64,000 nucleotides of DNA from an uncultured Alphaproteobacteria bacterium (GTDB lineage Bacteria; Pseudomonadota; Alphaproteobacteria; Rhizobiales; Aestuariivirgaceae), in NCBI GenBank assembly GCA_937872985.1, contig CALMUW010000086.1, positions 23,306 to 87,305 on the forward strand, in the 5' to 3' direction. The position numbers were made by a program, and so were the translations under genes. The notes under the pieces were generated by a model. The model was not told the origin of the DNA and did not search any database. It saw only the letters and a list, made by a program, of their open reading frames with translations. Each line of letters begins with the position of its first letter. Position 1 is the stretch's first letter. This document shows, piece after piece, positions 29,193 to 37,701 of the stretch.

Positions 29193-30707
29193 CTATTCGT
29201 CTTCGTTGCGCATTTCGGCCTTTTCGAGGGCCTCGGCGAGACGGCGCTCCTCATTATAATAACGGGCGCGGTCCCAGAAATGCGGGCGGGCAATGCCGGT
29301 GGAACGATGACGGCCGATGATCTTGCCGTTGGCGTCCTCGCCGGTGATTTCATAGACAAAGAGATCCTGGGTGATGATGACATCCCCTTCCATGCCGATC
29401 ACCTCGGTGATGTGGGTGATGCGGCGCGAACCATCACGCAGACGCGCGGCCTGCACGATGACGTCGATGGAACCGGTGATCATCTCCTTGATGGTCTTGG
29501 AGGGCAGCGAGAAGCCGCCCATGGTGATCATGGATTCAAGACGCGAGAGAGCTTCGCGCGGGCTGTTGGCGTGGAGCGTGCCCATGGAACCGTCGTGACC
29601 GGTGTTCATGGCCTGAAGCAGGTCGAAGGCTTCAGGTCCACGGACTTCGCCGACGATGATCCGCTCGGGACGCATACGCAGACAGTTCTTCACCAGATCG
29701 CGCATGGTAATGGCCCCCTCGCCCTCGAGGTTGGGCGGGCGGGTTTCCAGACGCACCACATGGGGCTGCTGCAACTGAAGTTCGGCGGCGTCTTCGCAGG
29801 TGATGATGCGTTCGTCGTGATCGATGTGGCCGGTGAGACAGTTGAGCAGGGTCGTCTTGCCCGAACCGGTGCCGCCAGAGATGAGGACGTTGCAGCGCAC
29901 GCGGCCCACGATCTCCAGAATGGTGGCGCCTTCCGGCGTGATCGACTTGAACTTCACCAGGTCGGAAAGTTTCAGGCGGTCGCGCTTGAACTTACGAATG
30001 GTGAGGGCGGGGCCGTCGATGGCCAGCGGACCCACGATGACGTTGACGCGGGAGCCGTCGGGCAGACGCGCGTCGCAGATGGGGCTGGCTTCGTCGACGC
30101 GGCGGCCGACCTGGCTGACGATGCGCTGGCAGATGTTGAGGAGCTGGGTGTTGTCGCGGAAGCGCACCCCGGTCTTTTCCATCTTGCCGCCGACTTCGAT
30201 GAAGGTCGTGGCCGCGCCGTTGACCATGATGTCGGCGATGTCGTCGCGGGCCAGCAAGGGTTCCAGCGGGCCGTAGCCCAGAACGTCGTTGCAGATGTCC
30301 TCGAGCAGTTCTTCCTGCTCGGCGATGGACATCACCACGTCCTTCAGCGTGATGATCTCATTGACGATGTCGCGGATTTCATCGCGCGCGGCATCGCGGT
30401 CGAGCTGGCCCAGGTCGATGGCGTCGATGAGCGCGTTAAAGATGGTGCCCTTGATGTCGTAATAATTGTCCGAGCGGTTGCGCATGGCGGCGGGGGCGCG
30501 CGGTGCGGCGGGCTGGGGCGGAGCAGGCGCACGGGCCGGCTGGCTGCCGGCAAACTGGCCGGGGGCCGTTTGCATGGGCAGGTCGGGAATGAAACCCGGC
30601 GCGGCCGGTGCGGCCAACCCGGGCGACGAGGCCGCAGCCGTGGCCGGCGGCAGGGGAACCTGCGTGACCGGCGGGGCTAGGCCATTATCGCTTCTCTTGC
30701 CGAACAT
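29193..30707 (-). CDS. cpaF: pilus assembly ATPase CpaF (TadA)
   Basis: 504 aa VirB11/GspE-type secretion ATPase that powers Flp pilus extension and, in Caulobacter, retraction. A Pro/Ala-rich N-terminal tail of about 75 residues is followed by the N-terminal domain ([20 protein letters not shown]) and the ATPase core: Walker [15 protein letters not shown] near residue 275-288, Asp box [19 protein letters not shown], Walker B/His box [16 protein letters not shown] and [18 protein letters not shown]. It follows cpaE by 2 bases. The poly-Pro tail is longer than usual. Confidence 0.96.
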   Translation of the reverse strand: MFGKRSDNGLAPPVTQVPLPPATAAASSPGLAAPAAPGFIPDLPMQTAPGQFAGSQPARAPAPPQPAAPRAPAAMRNRSDNYYDIKGTIFNALIDAIDLGQLDRDAARDEIRDIVNEIITLKDVVMSIAEQEELLEDICNDVLGYGPLEPLLARDDIADIMVNGAATTFIEVGGKMEKTGVRFRDNTQLLNICQRIVSQVGRRVDEASPICDARLPDGSRVNVIVGPLAIDGPALTIRKFKRDRLKLSDLVKFKSITPEGATILEIVGRVRCNVLISGGTGSGKTTLLNCLTGHIDHDERIITCEDAAELQLQQPHVVRLETRPPNLEGEGAITMRDLVKNCLRMRPERIIVGEVRGPEAFDLLQAMNTGHDGSMGTLHANSPREALSRLESMITMGGFSLPSKTIKEMITGSIDVIVQAARLRDGSRRITHITEVIGMEGDVIITQDLFVYEITGEDANGKIIGRHRSTGIARPHFWDRARYYNEERRLAEALEKAEMRNEDE

Positions 30708-30709
30708 GC

Positions 30710-31978
30710 TTATTTCTTCCTCAGGCTGGGCAGCTTCTGGAATATTTCATTGAGATTGAACTTGCCGCCGCTCTTGGCAGCAACGCGGCTGTTGCCGGAC
30801 AGGATGTCGGCGAGCATATCGACCTGTTCGGCCGGCTTTGACTTGGGTCCGACTTCCACCAGCATCTGGCCGTTGCTCTGGGCCGTGCCGAAGGTCACCG
30901 GATCATAGGGGATGACCAGCGAGGGCGTGATGCCGATGGCCTTGGCGAAGTCCGCCGCCGTCACCTCGGGCCGCTTGGGCACGCCCACCTGGTTGAGCAC
31001 GATGCGCGGCAAATGGTCGTTGGGGCGCGCCTGCTTCAACAGGTCCACCATGTTCTTGGTGTTGCGCAGGCAGGCGAGGTCCGGCGTGGCGGTGATGATC
31101 ACTTCGTCGGCGTTGATCAGCGTGTAGCGCACCCAGGGGGCCCAGACGTTGGGCACGTCCACGATGATACAGGGCACACTGCGGCGAAGCGCGTTCAAAA
31201 CGGTCTCCACCGACTGCGCCTCGATGCTGAATTCACGATCGACCTGACAGGGACCACCAAGCAGGCTGAGTTTGGTGCCGATCTTGGTCAGCAGACGGTC
31301 GATGAGGGTGGAGTCGACGCGATCCGGCTGGCCCAGAGCTTCGACCATGCCGTTGTTGGCGTCCTGGTTGAAGTTTAGGCCCGCGGTGCCGAAGGACAGG
31401 TCAAGATCGGTGATGACGGTTTCGACGCTGTGCTTGCCCGACATGCGATAGGCAATGTTGTGGGCGATGGTGGAGGAGCCGACGCCGCCCTTGGCGCCGA
31501 CAAAGGCAAAGATGCGGCCCAGGGGATCGCTCTTGGGATCCTTGTAAAGGCTGGCCACCGACTCGATGTATTGCAGCGCGGTGATGGGCGCCACGATATA
31601 TTCGCTGATGCCCTGGCGCATCAGCTCGCGATAGAGGATGACGTCATTGACGTGGCCGATGACGATGACCTTGGTGGTGGGCTGGCAGACTTCGGCCAAC
31701 TGGCCCAGTTCGTTCAGAAGCTGGTCGCGGCCGGCGTGGGTTTCCACCACCAGCACGTTGGGCGTGGGCTGATGGTGATAGACTTGGATGGCGGCGGTAA
31801 TGCCGCCAAGCTGGATCGAGACATGGGCGTGACCCATGCGCCGGTCCATGGCCGCCTGTTGCAGGATTTCACCGGTCTGCTGATTGTCACAGAAATTGTG
31901 AATGTTCACATGCGGCACCATCACCACGGGATGATGGTCGGCGCCGTGGGCAGAGATTTGATGGGCAGAGGCGGTCAT
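30710..31978 (-). CDS. cpaE: pilus assembly localisation ATPase CpaE (TadZ)
   Basis: 422 aa. The N-terminal 150 residues resemble a response-regulator receiver fold without the phospho-acceptor pattern (VIGHVNDVILYRELMRQGIS), and the C-terminal part is a MinD/ParA-like ATPase with FVGAKGGVGSSTIAHNIAYR as deviant Walker A near residue 166. CpaE/TadZ proteins gather the pilus machine at a cell pole, which fits with the PodJ-like polarity protein encoded elsewhere in the window. It lies between cpaD and cpaF in the standard order. Confidence 0.94.
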   Translation of the reverse strand: MTASAHQISAHGADHHPVVMVPHVNIHNFCDNQQTGEILQQAAMDRRMGHAHVSIQLGGITAAIQVYHHQPTPNVLVVETHAGRDQLLNELGQLAEVCQPTTKVIVIGHVNDVILYRELMRQGISEYIVAPITALQYIESVASLYKDPKSDPLGRIFAFVGAKGGVGSSTIAHNIAYRMSGKHSVETVITDLDLSFGTAGLNFNQDANNGMVEALGQPDRVDSTLIDRLLTKIGTKLSLLGGPCQVDREFSIEAQSVETVLNALRRSVPCIIVDVPNVWAPWVRYTLINADEVIITATPDLACLRNTKNMVDLLKQARPNDHLPRIVLNQVGVPKRPEVTAADFAKAIGITPSLVIPYDPVTFGTAQSNGQMLVEVGPKSKPAEQVDMLADILSGNSRVAAKSGGKFNLNEIFQKLPSLRKK

Positions 31979-32003
31979 GGCAAGCGATCCCGTTGATGAT
32001 CGG

Positions 32004-32660
32004 TCAATTGGTCAGGGTGGGAGAGGCAGACGTGGTGGCCGGAACGCTGCTGGCGCCGGTCGTCGCCGTGCTGGCGCCAGAAACACCCGCCGCCGGCGCA
32101 AGGCTGGCGGGCGCAGGTGTCACGAAGTCTTGCGGGTTCACCACCTGGGCCGCAATGTTCTGCTGCACGGCGCAGCCGAAATTCGTGGCAGTGGTGTTTT
32201 CATGGGTGGCGGCAAGGTCGCGCGACCAGTCACCGCAGGGTGCGGTCCTGGCATAGGTGCGGGAATAGGAAATCTGCACCGGCGCGCCGGCTGGACCGGG
32301 ATAGGTGGCAAGCTTGATGCGGCTGCGGGCCACGCCCTGGGCGGTCATGACATCGACAACGCCATTGGCCGTGCCGGTGCCACCGGCCGAAGGACGGCGC
32401 ACGGTGATGGCCGAGGCGGAATTGCTGACGGCCTGGCGGGCGAAGGCGGCCACCGTGTTCACCTGGGCGGGCTTCAGGCCGCTGCGGCTGGACGGCACCG
32501 AGAGAGTGACCGGGCCACTGGCCACTTCGATGGGAAACTTCTCGGACCCGGAAAAGGGCACGAAGGTTTCGCCGGTCATTTCATCCTTGGCACAACCGGC
32601 CAGCAGGCTGGACAGAATGAGCGCGGGCAGGAGACGCCTGGTGGCTGAATTCCGTTTCAT
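32004..32660 (-). CDS. cpaD: pilus assembly lipoprotein CpaD
   Basis: 218 aa. The signal peptide ends in the lipobox LLAGCAK (Cys near residue 22). The mature protein contains the CpaD-family landmarks APCGDWSRDL and NTTATNFGCAVQQNIAAQVV, ending in a low-complexity Ala/Ser/Thr tail. CpaD is an outer-membrane lipoprotein that supports the CpaC secretin. ATG 32660 was chosen because GGAG lies about 8 bases upstream; ATGs at 32678 and 32675 in the same frame overlap the end of cpaC and have no such site. Confidence 0.93.
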   Translation of the reverse strand: MKRNSATRRLLPALILSSLLAGCAKDEMTGETFVPFSGSEKFPIEVASGPVTLSVPSSRSGLKPAQVNTVAAFARQAVSNSASAITVRRPSAGGTGTANGVVDVMTAQGVARSRIKLATYPGPAGAPVQISYSRTYARTAPCGDWSRDLAATHENTTATNFGCAVQQNIAAQVVNPQDFVTPAPASLAPAAGVSGASTATTGASSVPATTSASPTLTN

Positions 32661-32674
32661 GTTCTTCTCCACCA

Positions 32675-34093
32675 TCATTCCACGATATGGCCGACGCTGC
32701 CGGTGTAGGTGCCGGTCTGGGTGCCGCCGGGCGCGCCGTAGAGTTTGTTCAGACGGCCCCACATCAGAGCCTGACCATCGGTGGGGGCGTTGAGGCCATC
32801 GGTCGGCATGGCCAAGTCGGACTGGCCCGCCGCGCCGACGATGAACGGCGTCACGATGACCACCATTTCGGTTTCGTTCTGGACATAGTCGCGGCTGCGG
32901 AAGAGGTTGCCGAGGACGGGCAGCTCCTTCAGGCCGGGCGTGCCATTGATGTTCTGGCGCACGCTGTCCTTGATCAGGCCGGCCAGCATCATGGCGCCGC
33001 CCGACGGCAGTTCCAGCGTGGTTTCGGCGTTGCGGGTGTTGACCGGCGGCGGCGAGCCTGCCGCAGCGCCCACGGGCAGCGAGGCCAGCTCGCTCACTTC
33101 GGTGCGGATCTTCAGATTGATTCGCCCGGCATCCATGACAATGGGCGTGAACTCCAGCGAGACGCCATAGGGCTTGAACTCGATGGAGCAGATGCCGTTG
33201 CGGTCGCAGGTGCTGTAGGGATATTCGCCACCGGCGTGGAATTTTGCCGGCTGGCCGGAAACGGCCGTGAGGTTGGGTTCAGCCAGGGTGCGCAGCAGGC
33301 CGGTGCCCTCCAGCGCCTCGATGGAGGCATTGGCGGAGAGGTTGTTGCCGGCGTAGCCAACCGTGCCCTTGAGGGACGTGGAGGTGACGTTGGGGAAGGT
33401 GTTGTGCATCGGCAGGCTGAAGGCGAATTTGCCGGCATCGAAGGCAAGCTGGCTGAAATTCACACCAAGCTTCTTCAGCACATCGCGCTGCACCTCAGCG
33501 ATGCGGACCTTCAGCATGACCTGACTTTCGGTCGCCACCTTGATGGTGTTGAGCACGTCCCCACCAAAACGCTTGGCCAGATCCTCGGCCGTCTTGGCTT
33601 CGGCGGGCGTGGCGGCAATGCCACCGAGAATCACGTTATTGCCAATCATGTCCACGGTGATGCGTGAACCCGGCAGGGTGCGCTTGATGAGCTTCTGCAG
33701 CGCGGTCATGTCCTGGGCCACCTCGATGTCGAGGTTCAGGATCTGCTGGCCATTGGCGTCGAAGAAGAAAATATTGGTCTGGCCCACGGCGCGGGCAAAG
33801 AGGTAGGCGGTGTTACGCGTGCGCACCACGGCGTCGACGATGTCGGGATTGCCGACCAGAACGTCCTTGGCATCAGCCGGCAGACGCAGGACGACCGATT
33901 TGTTGAGACCGATGCGGAGAAAGTTGGCGCCCGAGGCGTCTGCACTCATGGGGGTGTCGAGGTCGGAGGCATAACCGGTGGGAACACCCGCCAGCCAGAG
34001 TCCGGTGAGGGAAGTCACGGCGATGGCCGCGACAAGGGCAAAACGGCTGATTTTCATGGCGGACACAGCGGGTTTGAATGACTTGAGGAACAT
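32675..34093 (-). CDS. cpaC: outer-membrane secretin CpaC (RcpA)
   Basis: 472 aa. A signal peptide (about residues 13-43) precedes a pilus/flagella N-domain with LRIGLNKSVVLRLP and VGNPDIVDAVV, a BON/N1-like section (GSRITVDMIGNNVILGG), and the secretin core ending with GAMMLAGLIKDSVRQNINGT and NLFRSRDYVQNETEMVVIVT. It forms the outer-membrane pore for the Flp pilus. ATG 34093 is used; ATG 34057 (MKISRF) would give a more typical signal peptide, and neither has a strong ribosome binding site. Its N-domain is paralogous to the separate protein at 35820-36323. Confidence 0.94.
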   Translation of the reverse strand: MFLKSFKPAVSAMKISRFALVAAIAVTSLTGLWLAGVPTGYASDLDTPMSADASGANFLRIGLNKSVVLRLPADAKDVLVGNPDIVDAVVRTRNTAYLFARAVGQTNIFFFDANGQQILNLDIEVAQDMTALQKLIKRTLPGSRITVDMIGNNVILGGIAATPAEAKTAEDLAKRFGGDVLNTIKVATESQVMLKVRIAEVQRDVLKKLGVNFSQLAFDAGKFAFSLPMHNTFPNVTSTSLKGTVGYAGNNLSANASIEALEGTGLLRTLAEPNLTAVSGQPAKFHAGGEYPYSTCDRNGICSIEFKPYGVSLEFTPIVMDAGRINLKIRTEVSELASLPVGAAAGSPPPVNTRNAETTLELPSGGAMMLAGLIKDSVRQNINGTPGLKELPVLGNLFRSRDYVQNETEMVVIVTPFIVGAAGQSDLAMPTDGLNAPTDGQALMWGRLNKLYGAPGGTQTGTYTGSVGHIVE

Positions 34094-34111
34094 GGGACTG
34101 GCCAGCCTTTC

Positions 34112-34948
34112 TCAGCGATAGGCCGTGTAGGACGGAACGCCGTAGCGCATGATCATGATGTCCTGCGCCTTGGTGGCGGGGGTGCTGGCGAAACGGCCGC
34201 TGAGTTCCGGAACGTCGGTGTCGGGCGTCTTGCCTTCGCTGTCGGCGATGGAACGGAGGGCCAGCGACAATTCCCCGACCGACTCGATCATCGAGACGAT
34301 TTCCGCCTGGCGCGGAGTCAATTCGACGGTGGCTGTCTTGCCGTCTTCCACAGCCACCTTTTCGCCGGTGGGATCCTGCTTGTAGGTCTGGTTCACCGCC
34401 AGCACACGCACGTTGGTGAGAACGGTCTCGCTCACCACATTCTTGCCGCCGGAGGGGCTCTTGCCTTCCAGCTGGCGGGTGAGAATCAGGTCAACCTTGT
34501 CGTTGGGCAGAATGAAGCCGCCGGCCGAGGAATTGACGGAAATGCCCACCGAGATGGCGCGCATGCCCTTGCGCACGATGGCGCTCATGAAACCGGCATC
34601 ACCGGACTTCAGCAGTTTCTGCTCGAGGATGGTCTCACCGGTGGCAATGAAGGTGCGGGCACGATTCTTTTCCATGTCGGTCAGAGCATTGGGCTGCTCT
34701 TCTTTGGTGATCATGGGATCGGTGATATTTTCCTTGGGCCAGTCTTTCCAGATGACGGCGCCAGCCAGAAGCTTGTCGCCCAGCCCGATATCCTTGGCAG
34801 CCACCAGCACCGGGACGGTCACAACCTTGTTGATCTCGACGGTCTGCTGTTCGGGCGGCTTCTGCCCGATCATGTTGTTGGCCAACATGGCGGCGAGGGC
34901 TGCAGAACCCACCGCCGCAGCCAGGATGATGATGCGCATTTTACTCAT
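34112..34948 (-). CDS. cpaB: Flp pilus assembly protein CpaB (RcpC)
   Basis: 278 aa. An N-terminal membrane anchor (IIILAAAVGSAALAAMLANN) is followed by an SAF domain (VPVLVAAKDIGLGDKLLAGA, about residues 45-110) and the RcpC/CpaB region (MRAISVGISVNSSAGGFILP, NDKVDLILTR). CpaB sits in the periplasm and helps assemble the secretin; SAF domains may bind glycans. Spaced 18 bases from cpaC. A CtrA-like box lies about 60 bases upstream, so the operon may have its own promoter between cpaA and cpaB. Confidence 0.94.
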   Translation of the reverse strand: MSKMRIIILAAAVGSAALAAMLANNMIGQKPPEQQTVEINKVVTVPVLVAAKDIGLGDKLLAGAVIWKDWPKENITDPMITKEEQPNALTDMEKNRARTFIATGETILEQKLLKSGDAGFMSAIVRKGMRAISVGISVNSSAGGFILPNDKVDLILTRQLEGKSPSGGKNVVSETVLTNVRVLAVNQTYKQDPTGEKVAVEDGKTATVELTPRQAEIVSMIESVGELSLALRSIADSEGKTPDTDVPELSGRFASTPATKAQDIMIMRYGVPSYTAYR

Positions 34949-35008
34949 ATTCTGTCCCTTACCTCACGCCAGACGGCATGGTCGCTTCGCCAAGATTCGG
35001 CTTGAATG

Positions 35009-35024
35009 GTCAAATTTAGGTTAA
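35009..35024 (-). promoter_or_regulatory. candidate CtrA-like box upstream of cpaB
   Basis: On the minus strand: TTAA, CCTAAAT, TTGAC, one mismatch to TTAA-N7-TTAAC. It lies 61 bases upstream of the cpaB start in the 101-base gap after cpaA, which holds no gene. Same architecture as the boxes before cpaA and the podJ-like gene. Assignment by likeness only. Confidence 0.4.
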
Positions 35025-35049
35025 TGAGCCGCATGTTGTTGTTTGTGCG

Positions 35050-35550
35050 TTAACCGCTAAGGCCCATCCACCAGCTGTCACGGAAGGCCAGGATGCCGCC
35101 GATCGCCAGGGCAATGCCGTAGGGAACGGAGGGTTTGACCTCGGAGAATTTGCGGCTGAGTTTTTCGGCGGTGATTTCAAGATGAACCCCCGTCATTGAA
35201 ATGGCGGCAACCGCGAGGGCGAGAAGCCCGCCAGCGAGCACGGTGAAGAACAGGAAGGGCAGAATCTGCTGGGTGCCGAACCACAGGCCGGCAGCGGCCA
35301 TGAGCTTGGCGTCACCGCCGCCGAAGAGCCGCAGCTGAAACAGCAGGAAACCCGCAAGGAACAGCAGCAGGCCGGAGAGCGCATGCCAGCCCAGGTCGGC
35401 CCAGGGCATGCCGGTGGCAAGCGCCATGGGGAAGAAGGCGAGTGCTGTGCCCAGGGTCAGCCAATTGGGAATGCGGAGGTAAAGCGTGTCGCTGGCTGCG
35501 GCAATGATCAGGAGTGCAGGCAGCAGATATAAGGACAAGGCATGCAACAT
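35050..35550 (-). CDS. cpaA: prepilin peptidase CpaA (TadV)
   Basis: 166 aa inner-membrane aspartic protease that cleaves Flp prepilins and pseudopilins. It is the short form, without the N-methylase domain of type IV pilus peptidases. The two catalytic Asp are in IIAAASDTLYLRIPN (residue 21) and in LFGGGDAKLMAAAG (residue 79, GxGD-type motif), with about six hydrophobic helices. First gene of the minus-strand pilus block. In Caulobacter a pilA gene precedes cpaA; none is visible here. Confidence 0.93.
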   Translation of the reverse strand: MLHALSLYLLPALLIIAAASDTLYLRIPNWLTLGTALAFFPMALATGMPWADLGWHALSGLLLFLAGFLLFQLRLFGGGDAKLMAAAGLWFGTQQILPFLFFTVLAGGLLALAVAAISMTGVHLEITAEKLSRKFSEVKPSVPYGIALAIGGILAFRDSWWMGLSG

Positions 35551-35609
35551 GGCGCGGCACCAATCAGAAGGAACCCGAAGCGGGCTTCGGCGACCTTTCC
35601 ACGGCGAGC

Positions 35610-35625
35610 GTAAAGGTGGAGTTAA
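35610..35625 (-). promoter_or_regulatory. candidate CtrA-like box upstream of cpaA
   Basis: On the minus strand: TTAA, CTCCACC, TTTAC, one mismatch to the CtrA consensus, 60 bases upstream of the cpaA start. It lies in the 269-base divergent spacer 35551-35819. Apart from a short CCGAAG/CTTCGG inverted repeat at 35575-35590, no gene or other signal was seen in that spacer. Confidence 0.4.
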
Positions 35626-35819
35626 CCGTCTTGGTCCGGGCAGGAGATGGCGTGCGGATGGTCGCCGCCCACGGCCTGGGGGCGTTCAGGGCGAGCTGCG
35701 GGCGGCGGTGCCGGCAGGTTGAGGGCACATGTAAACAGTTGATTCACCATTTGCATGGCATTGTCGGGCAAGCGTTATCGCCCCTTTCACCCAAGGCGGC
35801 GTCTTACGAGGATGTGACC

Positions 35820-36323
35820 ATGAAAAACCGCCTGCGCCTGGCTGCTGCCCTGATGATTCTCACCGCTGTGCCGGCTGGCGCGGCCGAGGAACTGGTGCTG
35901 AACATCGATCGTTCGCAATTGCTCAATGTGACGACACCGCCCGGTGCCATTGTCATCGGCGATCCCTTTGTGGTGGACGTGACGGTGCAGGGTCAGCAGA
36001 TCTTCGTTCATGGCCGGGCCTATGGCGAAACCGACATGGTGATTCTCGATACGCAGGGCAACCAGATCGCCAATTTCGAGGTGCTGGTGAAGGAAAGCTC
36101 CAGCAACCATACGCTCTCCGTCTACAAGGCGGGCAAACGCTACAGCAGCCTGTGCCTGCCGGACTGCCAGTCCGTGGTGCGGGTGGGGGATGATCCGGGC
36201 TATATGGGCGCCACCGCGGGCTCCCTGATGCAGAAACAGGGTCTGGCCCAGGGGCGCAGCATGCCCGTGGCCGTGTCGGCGCCGCCGCCGACGCCGACCG
36301 AGGGCGCCAACGGCTCGCAATAA
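35820..36323 (+). CDS. secreted pilus-assembly N-domain protein (stand-alone secretin-N-like)
   Basis: 167 aa. A signal peptide (MKNRLRLAAALMILTAVPAG) is followed by one domain with LVLNIDRSQLLNVTTPPGAI, GDPFVVDVTV and GETDMVILDTQGNQIANFEV, the same pattern as the N-terminal domain of CpaC (pilus formation protein N-terminal family). A Cys pair (SLCLPDCQ) and a Pro-rich tail follow. It probably assists secretin assembly or occupies the periplasm with CpaC. ATG 35820 has CGAGG upstream; a longer open frame before it is not supported. It diverges from cpaA and precedes the two TadE/G genes. Confidence 0.85.
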   Translation: MKNRLRLAAALMILTAVPAGAAEELVLNIDRSQLLNVTTPPGAIVIGDPFVVDVTVQGQQIFVHGRAYGETDMVILDTQGNQIANFEVLVKESSSNHTLSVYKAGKRYSSLCLPDCQSVVRVGDDPGYMGATAGSLMQKQGLAQGRSMPVAVSAPPPTPTEGANGSQ

Positions 36324-36454
36324 TATAAACGGACGTTTCGCCGCCAGCCTGGCGGAAAATGATTCGACTTTTAGTGAAGTTGTTAGAAATTCAGCAAAGA
36401 GCCGCTGATAGATTGATGCCACTCAGGGTCGCATTGCATCGACGGGAGACAGGC

Positions 36455-37048
36455 ATGGGACGGTTCAGGGCTTGGTTGCGCGGCGCCACCGGGCGCTTCA
36501 GCGCATCGGAGAGCGGTGTATCAGCCATCGAGTTCGCCTTCATCGGCGGACCCTTCCTGATGTTCCTGGGCTGCATGTTCGAAACGGGCATTCTGCTGTT
36601 CAGCGAATATACCCTGCAGGCGGCGGTGCAGAAGGCCTCGCGCGAGGTCCGCACCGGCATCGCGCAGGACAGCGAAGTCACCGCGGCCGACTTCAAGAAC
36701 AAGATTTGCGGCACATCCACGGGCGTGGCGCGTTTTCTCATGACCTGTTCCAAGGTGGTGGTCTATGTGAGCCCCTCCTCCACCTTCACCGCGCTCAACA
36801 GCGCCACGCCGGCGGCCACGGCCATCGGGGTGGCAGCCGACGGCACGGCGCAGGCCACGGTCTACAACTGCGGCCAGGCCGCCCAGCCGACCACGATCAT
36901 CGCCACCTATGACTACAAATTCGCCTTCCCCTTCATGGGCACCGTTCTGGGCAACTTCACCAAGTCGGATGGCAGCAAGTATCGGCGCATTGCCGGCATT
37001 GCCGTGTTCCGCAACGAGCCCTTTGTGACCGCGAAAACCTGCAAGTAG
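36455..37048 (+). CDS. TadE/TadG-family pseudopilin-like pilus assembly protein
   Basis: 197 aa. A short basic N-terminus leads to a single hydrophobic segment preceded by SGVSAIEFAFIGGPFLMFLG, the TadE signature in which Glu sits at the prepilin-type processing region. The remaining 130 residues are periplasmic, with four Cys. Such minor pseudopilins are processed by CpaA and support Flp pilus assembly. The start at 36455 was chosen for its GGGAGA ribosome binding site; the frame is open another 32 codons upstream. Its stop overlaps or abuts the start of the next gene. Confidence 0.88.
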   Translation: MGRFRAWLRGATGRFSASESGVSAIEFAFIGGPFLMFLGCMFETGILLFSEYTLQAAVQKASREVRTGIAQDSEVTAADFKNKICGTSTGVARFLMTCSKVVVYVSPSSTFTALNSATPAATAIGVAADGTAQATVYNCGQAAQPTTIIATYDYKFAFPFMGTVLGNFTKSDGSKYRRIAGIAVFRNEPFVTAKTCK

Positions 37049-37050
37049 TG

Positions 37051-37662
37051 ATGACCATGATCCGCTCCCTCACCCGTTACCTCCGCAACAGCCAGGGCAT
37101 GGCGGCGATCGAGTTTGCCCTCATCATGCCTCTGCTCATGCTGCTGTTCTTCGGCATGGTGGACCTGACCGGATTGATCTCCACCAACCGCAAGGTCACC
37201 TATGCGTCGGGCGTGATGGCCGACCTGGTTACCCAGAGCAAGACCACGGTGTATCGGACCTCTGATATCGATGACTATCTTCAGGCCGTCTACATGATCA
37301 TGAAGCCCGTGGCGTCGGGGGATGTCGGCGTTGCGGTCTATGGCCTGACCAAGACGCTCAATGCCACTGGCACCGAAGTGATCACGGTGTCGACCTGGAA
37401 GACGGCAGGCGTCAGTTGCGGTTCAGCACCCACCGGCGCCGGTCTCGCCGGCCTCATGGGCAGCGGCACGGTGGTGTCCAACTTCAACGATCTGGTCATT
37501 GCCCGGGTGTGCACCACCTTCACACCCTATGTCGGCACGCTCTTTGGCAAGAAGGTTCTGGGCAAGAGCAGCTTCACGCTGCTGGAAGACACGGTGCAGC
37601 GGCCGCGCGCCTCAACCAAGCTGAAGTGCCAGATCTCGCCCAGCAATTCCAACCCCTGTTAG
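37051..37662 (+). CDS. TadE/TadF-family pseudopilin-like pilus assembly protein
   Basis: 203 aa. The signature is NSQGMAAIEFALIMPLLMLL at about residues 14-33, followed by a periplasmic domain with three Cys (VSCGS, ARVCTTF, KLKCQ). It is the second pseudopilin of the pair and probably forms a complex with the preceding protein. ATG 37051 was chosen; GTG 37048 overlaps the previous stop, and ATG 37057 is also possible. The stop codon is the first half of an inverted repeat shared with the convergent ATPase gene. Confidence 0.87.
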   Translation: MTMIRSLTRYLRNSQGMAAIEFALIMPLLMLLFFGMVDLTGLISTNRKVTYASGVMADLVTQSKTTVYRTSDIDDYLQAVYMIMKPVASGDVGVAVYGLTKTLNATGTEVITVSTWKTAGVSCGSAPTGAGLAGLMGSGTVVSNFNDLVIARVCTTFTPYVGTLFGKKVLGKSSFTLLEDTVQRPRASTKLKCQISPSNSNPC

Positions 37663-37701
37663 GCCGCCATTGCATCAGGCGCGGCCCAGCAATGGCCGGC
37701 C
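37662..37701. other. inverted repeat filling the gap between convergent stops
   Basis: GGCCGCCATTGC (37662-37673) pairs with GCAATGGCCGGCC (37689-37701) with one bulged base, giving an 11-12 base stem around a 15-base loop. It fills the space between the TadE stop and the P-type ATPase stop exactly. There is no T-run, so it is either a U-less terminator or an RNA 3' end stabiliser. Confidence 0.5.

Noticed and set aside
35514..35819. Long N-terminal extension of the secretin-N-like protein
   Set aside because: The extension lacks family likeness, and ATG 35820 begins a clean signal peptide with a ribosome binding site.
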